This document shows positions 26,882 to 34,776 of a DNA stretch of 44,844 nucleotides, one piece after another. The position numbers were made by a program, and so were the translations under genes. The stretch is taken from contig JAEZOA010000141.1 in NCBI GenBank assembly GCA_023441625.1, forward strand, positions 1 to 44,844, in the 5' to 3' direction. The notes under the pieces are model-generated. The model ran no database searches and had not been told where the DNA came from. It saw nothing but the letters and a program-made list of their open reading frames with translations. Source of the stretch: Bacillota bacterium. Its GTDB lineage: Bacteria > Bacillota > Clostridia > Acetivibrionales > DSM-1351. Numbering within the stretch: the stretch's first letter is position 1; every line of letters starts with the position of its first letter.

Positions 26882-27898
26882 TTACTGTTTATTTGTTATT
26901 TTGCTGACATTTTTTATTATTATTGATATGGAACCATCCGGGTTATTGGAGAACTCAATCATATCACGATTGTCATAATAGCTTAGCGGGAAATTAATTT
27001 CTATTCCTGTATCTGTTTTTATTTTGTGAGTTTTGAACTTTTTCTCTGCTATTTTTTCAGGTATTTGAATTGCCTCTTCTGTAAGTCCTGCTTTTTGTAT
27101 TTCCTGAATGTACTCTTCACGCACTGAAAAATTCGTGTCAAACATCTTTTCAGCTAATTTTTCTACGCGTACCTCATTATTGTCCTCAATACTTTGAGAT
27201 ACTACATTTTTGAGCTTGGCAACCTTTTCAAAATCTTCATCATAGTATTTTTTATTTATTTTTTTTGTTACCTTATCGATAATTTTCAGCTTTTGATTAT
27301 CGGATAAATCCGTTGTGCACTTCAAAAAATACTGAGATAGATAAAATTCCTTTACACCATTAATTTCGTAGGTTCTCTCTAATAGCTTTATTTCACCAGA
27401 CTCTAAACTTACCAATACAGCCTCATCAATTTTTTGTCCTTCGGTCGGAAGCAAAGTCTTATGTCTTATAATTGAATTTGAAGCCCCATCTTCCATTTGA
27501 TTTACGTAGTGAGTAAAACCTGTTTTATAATTAAGCTTAAGAATACCCAAATGCTGTTCATTATTTAAGTGAAACAAGCAACAAATAAGATCTCCTGAAA
27601 TTATGTCTATATTTTTTACCATAATATCAAAAATCATATTTGCTATTTCAATACTAACCTCCATAAAACAAGTCTCATCTGATTTAATTGCAAAGCACAT
27701 ATCCCTTAACAAGTTTATATCTCCACTGAACTGTGCTTTCTTGATATTTGCATCACCTAATATTTTTGATATATGTTTTTCCAAAAACTCAGATATTTCA
27801 CCATCCATATTAATTTCCTTGTTGGAAAGTATCGGAAGATTTATTGATGTATCCAAAATATGCAGAACAGCGCTTTTTATATTAATATCGTATTCCAT
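26882..27898 (-). CDS. 37-kDa nucleoid-associated protein (NdpA/YejK family)
   Basis: A 338-residue cytoplasmic protein whose N-terminal pattern (IKSAVLHILDT with a following SEFLEKHISKIL), the central GILKLNYKTGFTHYV and the C-terminal ETGIEINFP-like strand fit the NA37/NdpA nucleoid-associated family. Known members bind DNA and associate with the nucleoid; a defined role is lacking. It is convergent with the LTA-synthase-like gene with eight bases between stops. GAGGAG lies before the ATG. An extended -10 (TGCTATAAT) is seen on the minus strand near 27936-27948. Assignment is from motif memory. Confidence 0.72.
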   Translation of the reverse strand: MEYDINIKSAVLHILDTSINLPILSNKEINMDGEISEFLEKHISKILGDANIKKAQFSGDINLLRDMCFAIKSDETCFMEVSIEIANMIFDIMVKNIDIISGDLICCLFHLNNEQHLGILKLNYKTGFTHYVNQMEDGASNSIIRHKTLLPTEGQKIDEAVLVSLESGEIKLLERTYEINGVKEFYLSQYFLKCTTDLSDNQKLKIIDKVTKKINKKYYDEDFEKVAKLKNVVSQSIEDNNEVRVEKLAEKMFDTNFSVREEYIQEIQKAGLTEEAIQIPEKIAEKKFKTHKIKTDTGIEINFPLSYYDNRDMIEFSNNPDGSISIIIKNVSKITNKQ

Positions 27899-28031
27899 TG
27901 TAAAATTCTCCTCTTTTTAGGATTGTATGCTCGTTATATTATAGCAAAGGACCCAAATAAAATAAACAATGACCACTGCAAAAAAAATTATTAATTATTT
28001 TGTAACTTTTGAACGTAATTTTAATACTTTT

Positions 28032-28040
28032 TGATATAAT
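28032..28040 (+). promoter_or_regulatory. Extended -10 promoter for the TPR protein gene
   Basis: TGATATAAT matches TGnTATAAT. No well-spaced -35 is seen. The leader to the ATG at 28146 would be about 100 bases. Confidence 0.4.
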
Positions 28041-28145
28041 TATATATAATAATCAGGATTCATTTGTTTATGGTCTTGTCTACCCTACGCAGTAAATTAT
28101 CAACATTAGAAGATTAAATAATTCTATTTTTTGGAGGAATCAATA

Positions 28146-28859
28146 ATGATTTTTGGTAAAATTACCTCACAGATATATGTTATTAAAGCTAGTCTAGCAT
28201 ATCAGAAAGGGGATACAGACAGTACAATAAGCTTTCTTAAAAAGGCCTATAAGACAGGTAGCGCAAAGGTAAGTGCAGTTACCTCTTATGGATATATGCT
28301 ATTAAAATGTGCAAAGCTTGATGAAGCTATGAAAATATTTGAGGAGCAGCTTGCTTCCCCAAAATTATCAGACAAAGATCGTTATGATATAAAGTCAAAT
28401 TATGCTCTTGTACTTTGGAAAAAAGGTCAGATTGACAAAGCTATATCTTTGTTCGAATCAATTATTCCCCAGTTTAAGACCACAAATATATATGGGAGCC
28501 TTGGCTATCTCTACAACCTTAATAATGACCTTGAAAAAGCATTAGTCTTTAATCTTGAAGCCTATGACTATAACAATGACAACGGAGTAATACTTGATAA
28601 TTTAGGGCAAACCTATTATTTACTTGGTGATTTTGAAAAAGCAAATGAAATTTTTAAAACACTAATGTCTAAGAAACCGGATTTTCCAGAGGCTTTCTAT
28701 GATTATGCACTAGTTTTAGAGAAACTGGGTGATAATGAAAAATGTATTGAAATGCTTAAGAATGCACAGTTGATAAAAATTAGTTACCTTTCTAATATCA
28801 CCTCAGAAGATATTGAAAATAAGCTGGCAGATATGGAGAAAAAACAGGCATTTTCTTAA
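28146..28859 (+). CDS. Tetratricopeptide repeat protein
   Basis: A 237-residue protein made of about six TPR-like helical hairpins, for example YGSLGYLYNLNNDLEKALVF, VILDNLGQTYYLLGDFEKAN and EAFYDYALVLEKLGDNEKC. TPR domains hold protein partners together; no catalytic domain is present. The frame is open from a TTG at 28131 that is part of the GGAGG site itself, so the ATG at 28146 is the start. An N-terminal hydrophobic run is weak, so a cytoplasmic location is likely. The last codons form part of a hairpin described separately. Confidence 0.88.
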   Translation: MIFGKITSQIYVIKASLAYQKGDTDSTISFLKKAYKTGSAKVSAVTSYGYMLLKCAKLDEAMKIFEEQLASPKLSDKDRYDIKSNYALVLWKKGQIDKAISLFESIIPQFKTTNIYGSLGYLYNLNNDLEKALVFNLEAYDYNNDNGVILDNLGQTYYLLGDFEKANEIFKTLMSKKPDFPEAFYDYALVLEKLGDNEKCIEMLKNAQLIKISYLSNITSEDIENKLADMEKKQAFS

Positions 28860-28871
28860 AAGGAAAATGCC
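28841..28871 (-). terminator. Terminator overlapping the 3' ends of two convergent genes
   Basis: GGCATTTTC (28847-28855) and GAAAATGCC (28863-28871) form a perfect 9-bp stem around seven bases that hold both stop codons. On the minus strand the hairpin is followed by TG and six T residues, so it fits an intrinsic terminator for the SGNH hydrolase gene. Its T-tract and one arm are coding DNA of the TPR gene. Confidence 0.72.
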
Positions 28872-29545
28872 AAAAGTGACTCAAGTATTTTTTTATGCCC
28901 TTTTTCATTGGGATGAATCCCATCAGCACAGAATTGTGAGCTATAGTTATTGCAAATCAAAAAACTTTCTCTAACATTTAGGAGGCTACAATTATTTTTG
29001 CGTGCTATCCACTCAGTAGCGCTACTATAAGCTTCTTGCCAACGATAAATCTTTGCAACATCACCAAGCCAATGAAGAATATTTTCCTTAATAAGCCCTT
29101 TAGACACCCAATTAAAATAGCGTTCCGGCTCTAATGGAGGTAGATTCATCAGAATTGGAGTCACTCCCTTTTTTTTGAAAATATCAATCATATTCTGAAG
29201 TGAAGCTTTAAAACTTGCAATCGTTGTCTTGGGTTGATGATTAGCATCAGGCTCATTTGAAATCTCACCCCAATTGAAATCACAATCATTTCCACCATAT
29301 TCTATAATCACTATATCATTCTTATTAAGACATTGCTTTTCAATTATTGTCTTCATCCTATTAAGTGCCTTTGTAGATGTCATACCAAAATAAGCATTAT
29401 TTTTGACGGAGCATCCTGTTATTTCAGCAAAGCTGCTAATGCTATTGTTTTTCATAACCTTGTATTTCCCATCCTGCTCATCCAAAATAACACCCTTTAA
29501 GATTGAGTCACCCCATATTGTAATGTTTTTATTAGCTAATTCCAT
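28856..29545 (-). CDS. SGNH/GDSL-type hydrolase
   Basis: A serine esterase-like enzyme of about 229 residues. Block I is WGDSILKG with the nucleophile Ser. The Gly and Asn of the oxyanion hole are in YGGNDCDFNW, and the catalytic Asp and His are in DGIHPNEKGHKKI. No signal peptide is seen, so it is probably cytoplasmic. The frame opens at 29617, but the family N-terminus starts at WGDS. The ATG at 29543-29545 with AAAGG 11 bases upstream is preferred, and an ATG at 29554 is possible. Stops overlap the convergent TPR gene. Substrate is unknown. Confidence 0.86.
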   Translation of the reverse strand: MELANKNITIWGDSILKGVILDEQDGKYKVMKNNSISSFAEITGCSVKNNAYFGMTSTKALNRMKTIIEKQCLNKNDIVIIEYGGNDCDFNWGEISNEPDANHQPKTTIASFKASLQNMIDIFKKKGVTPILMNLPPLEPERYFNWVSKGLIKENILHWLGDVAKIYRWQEAYSSATEWIARKNNCSLLNVRESFLICNNYSSQFCADGIHPNEKGHKKILESLLAFSF

Positions 29546-29847
29546 CCTAATCATCGCCTTTCTATGTTTATATCTGGCTACTATAAAATAACCCTTAAAA
29601 TAGTCGTAGTATTCCACCTAACATTTTAAAATATTCGGTTTAATTAATATTAGACTTAGACTCCTTATGTATAATTTGAGTGTAAGCTTTTTCCATGTTA
29701 ATTATGCTAATTATATTATCTAGTTTCTATTACTATATTAAACGTATACACTTTAATTGTCAAGCGTTATACATAACTATATTGTAATTGTAATGTAATA
29801 TGATATACTTAACATATGCAAACAACAATTAGCAGGGGGCAATTTTA
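29546..29847. other. Intergenic region between SGNH hydrolase and DUF1836 genes
   Basis: This AT-rich divergent control region of 302 bases holds the DUF1836 promoter at its right end. I see no further open frame or RNA gene. Confidence 0.5.
29782..29809 (+). promoter_or_regulatory. Promoter for the DUF1836 gene
   Basis: TTGTAA (29782-29787), 16 bases, TATACT (29804-29809), with a TG at 29801-29802 giving an extended -10. The start would lie about 30 bases before the TTG start codon. Confidence 0.6.
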
Positions 29848-30435
29848 TTGACTAATGAAAATTTAAGCTCTATCAAAAAAGAGCTTCAGGATTTTTCTAA
29901 TACTCTAAGCTCTTTTAAAACAGAGAATTGGACAAGCTTTCCCAGTATAGATTTATATATGGATCAGGTTATAACCTACTTGGAAAGACTCTTATATATT
30001 TTCGGCGATGTTGGAGATGCAAACAAGGTAATTACTTCTAGCATGGTTAATAACTATGTAAAAGAAGGTTATCTGAAACGTCCAGTAAATAAAAAATACG
30101 ATAAAGTTCATTTAGTTACACTTTACATTTTATCAATGCTAAAACCGATTTTGCCCATTCCCCTAATAGCAAAGTCCTTAAGTAATTTCGAAAACGAACA
30201 GAAATATGAAGTTTTTTTTGAAGAGTTAACTAAGCTTCAGGATGAAGCCTTTAACACTGTTTCAACTAAGCTATCCTTAGCTTTAGAGCAGATAAATCAG
30301 GAGGAATATGATACAGCACTACGTCTGTTTGCATTACAGCTTACAAGTGAGGCAAATGCCCACAGAATAACTGCTGAAAAAATTCTATATATTCTAAATA
30401 AAAACGATCAGCAGAAGTCAACAGATAAAAAGTAA
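29848..30435 (+). CDS. DUF1836 family putative DNA-binding protein
   Basis: A 195-residue protein. The stretch VITSSMVNNYVKEGYLKRPVNKKYDKVHLVTLYILSMLK is typical of DUF1836, whose members resemble MerR-like winged-helix regulators (helix, then turn, then a wing with Lys-rich residues). The second half is helical and may dimerise. The start is TTG at 29848 with AGCAGGGGGC upstream; the nearest ATG is out of frame. It precedes a membrane protein gene by 68 bases. A regulatory role is inferred from the family only. Confidence 0.82.
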   Translation: MTNENLSSIKKELQDFSNTLSSFKTENWTSFPSIDLYMDQVITYLERLLYIFGDVGDANKVITSSMVNNYVKEGYLKRPVNKKYDKVHLVTLYILSMLKPILPIPLIAKSLSNFENEQKYEVFFEELTKLQDEAFNTVSTKLSLALEQINQEEYDTALRLFALQLTSEANAHRITAEKILYILNKNDQQKSTDKK

Positions 30436-30462
30436 GTCTACTCTTTTACAAGACATGCACTA

Positions 30463-30500
30463 ATCACTCACTAGTTCAATATACTGCCTAGTGAGGTGAT
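30463..30500 (+). promoter_or_regulatory. Hairpin covering the ribosome binding site of the YtaF-like gene
   Basis: ATCACTCACTAG (30463-30474) pairs with CTAGTGAGGTGAT (30488-30500) over 12 base pairs with one bulged base; the loop is 13 bases. The 3' arm contains the GAGGTGAT Shine-Dalgarno sequence, so the fold would hide it. No T-tract follows, which argues against a terminator. Confidence 0.65.
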
Positions 30501-30503
30501 TCA

Positions 30504-31121
30504 TTGGTGTATTTTATATCTATTTTTTTACTCTGTTTAGCACCAAATCTTGACAATATGGCCATTGGTCTAGCTTATGGAACTAAAAATATAAGTGTTC
30601 CCTTTAAGTCAAATTTAGCAATTGCACTATTTTCGGGTTTTGCCACCTTCATTTCCAGCCTTTTAGGTAATATGCTCACTAACAATATTCCAAGCTATCT
30701 GGGAAGTATAATTGGTGGTTCTATCGTTAGTATTATAGGCATTTTTACAATTGTAAGCTACGTAAATGATAAAATAAATAAAATCCGAAATAGTAACTAT
30801 ATTTGCCTTGATAGTTTAAAAGCAGTAATGAATAATCCCAGTATTGCAGATAAAGATTATTCAGGAGATATATCCTTAAAGGAATCCATATTATTGGGTA
30901 TTGCACTTGCTGTTAATTGTCTTGGAACAGGCTTCGGAGCTGGGATGTCAGGAATAAACATATTGACCTTGACAGTGGCTGTAATAATTTTTAGCATTAT
31001 AACAATATCCTTTGGAGCTTTCATAGGTAGGCGTTATGCAGCAAAACTTCTAGGTGACAGAGCAACAGTAATATCCGGTTTTTTGTTATTAGCAGTTGGA
31101 GTGTATCAGATTCTTCTTTAA
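30504..31121 (+). CDS. YtaF/MntP-like integral membrane protein
   Basis: A 205-residue protein with about six helices. The N-terminal LCLAPNLDNMAIGLAYG and the matching second-half ALAVNCLGTGFGAGMSGI form an inverted-repeat topology. This pattern (a helix with Asp-Asn in the middle) is known from YtaF sporulation membrane proteins and the MntP manganese exporter family. The start is TTG at 30504 or GTG at 30507, following GAGGTGAT. Its ribosome binding site lies in a hairpin. The ion or substrate cannot be decided from sequence; a sporulation link comes from the family name. Confidence 0.8.
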   Translation: MVYFISIFLLCLAPNLDNMAIGLAYGTKNISVPFKSNLAIALFSGFATFISSLLGNMLTNNIPSYLGSIIGGSIVSIIGIFTIVSYVNDKINKIRNSNYICLDSLKAVMNNPSIADKDYSGDISLKESILLGIALAVNCLGTGFGAGMSGINILTLTVAVIIFSIITISFGAFIGRRYAAKLLGDRATVISGFLLLAVGVYQILL

Positions 31122-31149
31122 AATATGGTTATAAATGTAAAAATAATTA

Positions 31150-31178
31150 TTGACAAATTTGTATTTAGGATGTAAAGT
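31150..31178 (+). promoter_or_regulatory. Promoter of the tryptophan operon
   Basis: TTGACA (31150-31155), 17 bases, TAAAGT (31173-31178). The start would be near 31185, directly before the T-box leader. Confidence 0.72.
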
Positions 31179-31185
31179 AATATTA

Positions 31186-31488
31186 AATTAAATATCTGCC
31201 CTTTAAACCGTTGAAGTGGAGATAACGATGCAACGTGCACTTACAGAGAGTGAGGAAAGCTGAGAGCCTCGCAGAACGCAGTACATCAAATGGACCACTG
31301 AGGGCGCAGTCAAATGAAGGTTTATCTTTCAAAGTATTCTGCGACGTACACATGCGTTATATGTGGGAAATATGTTTGTATTTCTACAAGAGTGTAAGAT
31401 TTCGTTTCTTACAAAACAAGGTGGCACCGCGGGTGAATTTTACACCCGTCCTTGACTATTTCAGTCAATGGGCGGGTGTTTTTATTTT
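31186..31488 (+). ncRNA. T-box riboswitch, tryptophan-specific, with terminator
   Basis: The T-box core reads GGTGGCACCGCGG (31420-31432). The tRNA-end bulge UGGC (31422-31425) has C at the variable position, which fits the G73 discriminator of bacterial tRNA-Trp. In the Stem I region, TGG at 31291-31293 in the context CAAATGGACCACTGAGGG is the specifier codon. The terminator stem (31442-31479: CACCCGTCC arm against GGGCGGGTG) ends in a T-rich tail to 31488. The competing antiterminator can form with the core. It precedes trpE, so uncharged tRNA-Trp should allow transcription of the operon. Confidence 0.95.
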
Positions 31489-31564
31489 GCCAAACTAGGG
31501 CGCGCCGAGTATTGGTATCAACAAAAAAGAACTAAAATTTTATACCTAAAAAGGAGTGGTGAAC

Positions 31565-33037
31565 ATGTACAAACCAAGTCTAAGTGAAGTAAAGCAGTTA
31601 TCAGAAGGCTATACAATTGTTCCTGTAAGCTGCGAAATATTTGCTGACATTAGAACACCTATAGCTGTGCTGCAAAGTATTAAGGCTATAAGCAATAAAT
31701 ATTATCTTTTAGAAAGCGTTGAGAATGGTGAGAAATGGGGACGATACTCATTTTTGGGCTTTAATCCGGTTATTGAGTTAAAGTGTAAAAATGGTGCTCT
31801 TGAAATCAAAGGTAGCACTCCATTAAAAACTCAGACCGACGACCCCAACAGTTTTATAAGGTCAATTTTAAAAGAGTACAAGAGTCCTACTCTTAGCTTT
31901 TTACCACCCTTTACAGGTGGCTTTGTAGGTTACTTTGCATATGAGTATATTAAATATAGCGAAAAAACTTTAGACCTTGGCGGAATTGATGATACTAATT
32001 TAAATGATGTTGATTTAATGCTGTTTGATAAGGTTATAGCCTTTGACCATTTTAAGCAGAAAATCATTATTATTGTAAATGTTAAAACCGATAATTTGGA
32101 AATCAATTATGCCCAGGCTATTATAGAGTTGGATAACATAGTCAGACTGATAAAGAGCACTCCACCAAATGACACTTACTCTTCTCCTTCTAAGCTTTTA
32201 TCACCCTTTGAGCCTGTTTTTAGCAAAGAGGAGTATTGTGACATAGTAGCTAAAATAAAGCATCATATTTATGAAGGAGATATCTTTCAGGCAGTTATTT
32301 CAAACCGTAGGTCGGCAAAATTCGAGGGCAGCCTACTTGATACTTATAGGACACTTAGGACAACAAATCCCTCACCCTATATGTTTTTCTTAAAGCTTGA
32401 TGATGTTGAAATCACTGGCACCTCTCCAGAAACACTTGTTAAACTTGAGGCTGGAAACCTATCCACCTTCCCTATTGCTGGAACTAAACCGAGAGGCAAT
32501 TCGGAGGAAGAAGATTCTCAGCTGATTGAGCAACTTCTCAGTGATGAAAAAGAGCTCTCTGAACATAACATGCTGGTGGATTTAGGTCGTAATGATTTGG
32601 GTAAAATAAGCGAATTTGGATCAGTTGAAGTGAAAAATTATTTAACTGTTCTTAAATTCTCCCATGTGATTCATATAGAATCAAAGGTGGTAGGCAAGCT
32701 CCGCAGTGACCTTGACCCACTTGACGCTATATCAGCCTTACTTCCTGCTGGTACCCTTTCGGGTGCTCCTAAAATACGTGCTTGTCAGATTATTAATGCT
32801 GTTGAAGGCCATAAACGAGGGATATATGGCGGTGCTATCGGATATATTGATTTTACTGGAAATATGGATACCTGCATTGCTATTAGAATGGCAGTTTTAA
32901 AGGACAATACAGTGTTTGTTCAGTCCGGTGGAGGCATTGTAGCTGATAGTGTTGCTGATAGCGAATATCTTGAGACAGTAAATAAGGCACAGGCAGTCAT
33001 TAATGCAATAGAGCTGTCTGGAAGGGGGATTGAATAA
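31565..33037 (+). CDS. trpE: Anthranilate synthase component I
   Basis: Converts chorismate and ammonia (from TrpG) to anthranilate. The 490-residue length is normal. The feedback site LLESVENGEKWGRYSF near residue 52 suggests inhibition by tryptophan. Catalytic motifs are TSPETLVKLE, GTKPRG, DLGRNDLGKI, THIES-like VIHIESKVVG, LLPAGTLSGAPKIRA and GGAIGYIDFTGN. The frame is open to a GTG at 31556 inside the AAGGAG site; the ATG at 31565 is the start. Its stop overlaps trpG. Confidence 0.97.
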   Translation: MYKPSLSEVKQLSEGYTIVPVSCEIFADIRTPIAVLQSIKAISNKYYLLESVENGEKWGRYSFLGFNPVIELKCKNGALEIKGSTPLKTQTDDPNSFIRSILKEYKSPTLSFLPPFTGGFVGYFAYEYIKYSEKTLDLGGIDDTNLNDVDLMLFDKVIAFDHFKQKIIIIVNVKTDNLEINYAQAIIELDNIVRLIKSTPPNDTYSSPSKLLSPFEPVFSKEEYCDIVAKIKHHIYEGDIFQAVISNRRSAKFEGSLLDTYRTLRTTNPSPYMFFLKLDDVEITGTSPETLVKLEAGNLSTFPIAGTKPRGNSEEEDSQLIEQLLSDEKELSEHNMLVDLGRNDLGKISEFGSVEVKNYLTVLKFSHVIHIESKVVGKLRSDLDPLDAISALLPAGTLSGAPKIRACQIINAVEGHKRGIYGGAIGYIDFTGNMDTCIAIRMAVLKDNTVFVQSGGGIVADSVADSEYLETVNKAQAVINAIELSGRGIE

Positions 33038-33618
33038 TGATTCTGTTAATTGATAACTATGATAGCTTTTCTTATAATCTATATCAACTAGTAGGGATGT
33101 TAAATAGCAATATCAGAGTAATAAAAAATGATGAGCTTACAATATCGGAAATTGAGAGTCTGCAGCCTTCACATATTATTTTTTCACCTGGTCCAGGACG
33201 TCCGAAGGATGCTGGCATATGTGAAAAGGCTATAGCTTATTTTTGTGGAAAAGTACCTATTCTCGGTGTGTGCCTTGGGCACCAGGCAATATGTGAGGTA
33301 TTTGGAGCCGAAGTCACATACGCAAAAGTTCTTATGCATGGCAAAGCATCTTCAGTACACATTGCAAATGGAAGTGCTCTTTTTAGGGGCCTCCCTCCTA
33401 TTATAGATGCTGGAAGATACCACTCACTTGCAGTGTCACGTGAGACCCTTCCTGATGAACTATTGGTTATAGCAGAAGACAGTAACGGCGAAATTATGGG
33501 GATCAAGCATAAAGACTATGATATATACGGGGTACAATTTCATCCAGAATCCATTTTAACTCCAAAGGGAAAAGCAATAGTAGAGAATTTCCTTAAGATT
33601 GGAGGTGATATGATATGA
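33037..33618 (+). CDS. trpG: Anthranilate synthase glutamine amidotransferase component
   Basis: A class I glutamine amidotransferase of 193 residues that supplies ammonia to TrpE. The nucleophile Cys lies in GVCLGHQAI, the His and Glu of the triad in VQFHPESI, and the oxyanion loop is SPGPGRPKDAG. It starts within the trpE stop (TAATG) and overlaps trpD by four bases. In many Firmicutes this subunit also serves folate synthesis (PabA), which cannot be excluded here. Confidence 0.96.
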   Translation: MILLIDNYDSFSYNLYQLVGMLNSNIRVIKNDELTISEIESLQPSHIIFSPGPGRPKDAGICEKAIAYFCGKVPILGVCLGHQAICEVFGAEVTYAKVLMHGKASSVHIANGSALFRGLPPIIDAGRYHSLAVSRETLPDELLVIAEDSNGEIMGIKHKDYDIYGVQFHPESILTPKGKAIVENFLKIGGDMI

Positions 33619-34631
33619 TACAAGAAGCTATTTATCAGCTGATTAACAATCAAAATCTTGGTCTTGAACAAACAAGATCAGTAATGGAAGAAATTATGGA
33701 GGGCCGAGCTACTAACGCGCAGATTGCTTCTTTTATAACAGCAATGAGAATAAAAGGCGAAACAATAGACGAAATCACTGCATGTGCAAGTGTAATGAGA
33801 GAGAAATGTATACGAATTCATCCTAAAATGGATGTCCTAGATATTGTAGGTACTGGGGGAGATGAAGCAAACACCTTTAACATATCAACTATTTCTTCCT
33901 TTGTAATATCTTCCGGAGGGGTTCCTGTTGCAAAACACGGTGGACGCTCTGTTTCCAGCAAATGCGGAAGTGCAGATGTTCTGGAGGCACTTGGAATAAA
34001 TATATTATTAACTGCTGAGCAAAGCGAACAAATCTTGAATAATATTGGGATGTGCTTTATGTTCGCCCCTACTTACCACGCTTCAATGAAATATGCTGCA
34101 CCAGTTCGCAAGGAAATAGCAGTTAGGACAATTTTTAACATATTAGGCCCCCTTTCAAATCCTGCTGGAGCAAATATGCAGCTTTTGGGGGTATATGATG
34201 AGAATTTAGTTGAGCCATTAGCAAGAGTACTCTCTAACTTAGGAGTAAAGAGGGCGATGGTAGTACATGGCCACGATGGACTTGATGAAGTCACACTATG
34301 TGATACCACTACAATATGTGAAGTAAATAACGGAATTGTAAACAGCTTCTTTCTTTCTCCTGAACAGTTAGGTCTCAATAGATGTTCACCTGAGGACTTA
34401 GTTGGTGGAGGTCCAAAAGAAAATGCCCAAATTGCAATTGATATTTTATCTGGCAAAAAGGATTCTAAGAGAGATATTGTGGTCTTAAATTCTGCGCTTT
34501 GCCTATATATGTCATATAACAAAGTAACTCTGAGAGAGTGCATTAATATGGCAGAAAATCTTATAGACAATGGCTCAGCTCTCTATCAGCTAGATAAGTT
34601 TATTCAGCTTTCTAATAGTTTTGGTACTTAA
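33615..34631 (+). CDS. trpD: Anthranilate phosphoribosyltransferase
   Basis: Transfers phosphoribose from PRPP to anthranilate. Family motifs are GTGGDEANTFNIS (PRPP and metal binding), KHGGRSVSSKCGSADVLEALG, NILGPLSNPAGA and HGHDGLDEV. The 338-residue length is standard. The ATG overlaps the trpG stop (ATGATATGA region), consistent with coupled translation. A 145-base gap with repeated Shine-Dalgarno blocks separates it from trpC, unlike the tight trpE-G-D spacing. Confidence 0.97.
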   Translation: MIQEAIYQLINNQNLGLEQTRSVMEEIMEGRATNAQIASFITAMRIKGETIDEITACASVMREKCIRIHPKMDVLDIVGTGGDEANTFNISTISSFVISSGGVPVAKHGGRSVSSKCGSADVLEALGINILLTAEQSEQILNNIGMCFMFAPTYHASMKYAAPVRKEIAVRTIFNILGPLSNPAGANMQLLGVYDENLVEPLARVLSNLGVKRAMVVHGHDGLDEVTLCDTTTICEVNNGIVNSFFLSPEQLGLNRCSPEDLVGGGPKENAQIAIDILSGKKDSKRDIVVLNSALCLYMSYNKVTLRECINMAENLIDNGSALYQLDKFIQLSNSFGT

Positions 34632-34638
34632 AGTTAAA

Positions 34639-34774
34639 CGATAAAATTCATTACTATTTTTGCCGAAAGTTGGCGTGGAGGTTAGCGTGAAAGAATTAAA
34701 ATGCAGTTATAATTTAATTGCGTACCTCCACGATAAATTCATTACTATTTTGCCGAAAGTTGGCGTGGAGGTTA
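34639..34774 (+). repeat. Duplicated Shine-Dalgarno block between trpD and trpC
   Basis: Copy 1 at 34639-34684 and copy 2 at 34731-34774 are identical except for two single-base indels. Each ends in GCGTGGAGGTTA. Copy 1 places GGAGG five bases before a GTG (34687); copy 2 places it five bases before the trpC ATG (34777). The two starts are exactly 90 bases apart and in frame. The unique centre (34685-34730) ends in ACCTCCACG (34724-34732 with copy 2), the exact complement of CGTGGAGGT in both copies. AATTAAA (34694-34700) and TTTAATT (34713-34719) give an inner stem. Confidence 0.9.
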
Positions 34775-34776
34775 AT

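Noticed and set aside
31235..31498. 87-codon open frame in the trp leader
   Set aside because: It lies wholly within the T-box and its terminator, has no ribosome binding site or known protein motif, and is explained by RNA structure.
34073..34570. 165-codon minus-strand frame inside trpD
   Set aside because: Shadow of trpD, with no family motif and no ribosome binding site.
34697..34712. TATAAT-like box (near 34707-34712) as an internal trpC promoter
   Set aside because: No -35 element at suitable spacing; it is better read as part of the AT-rich loop of the leader hairpin.
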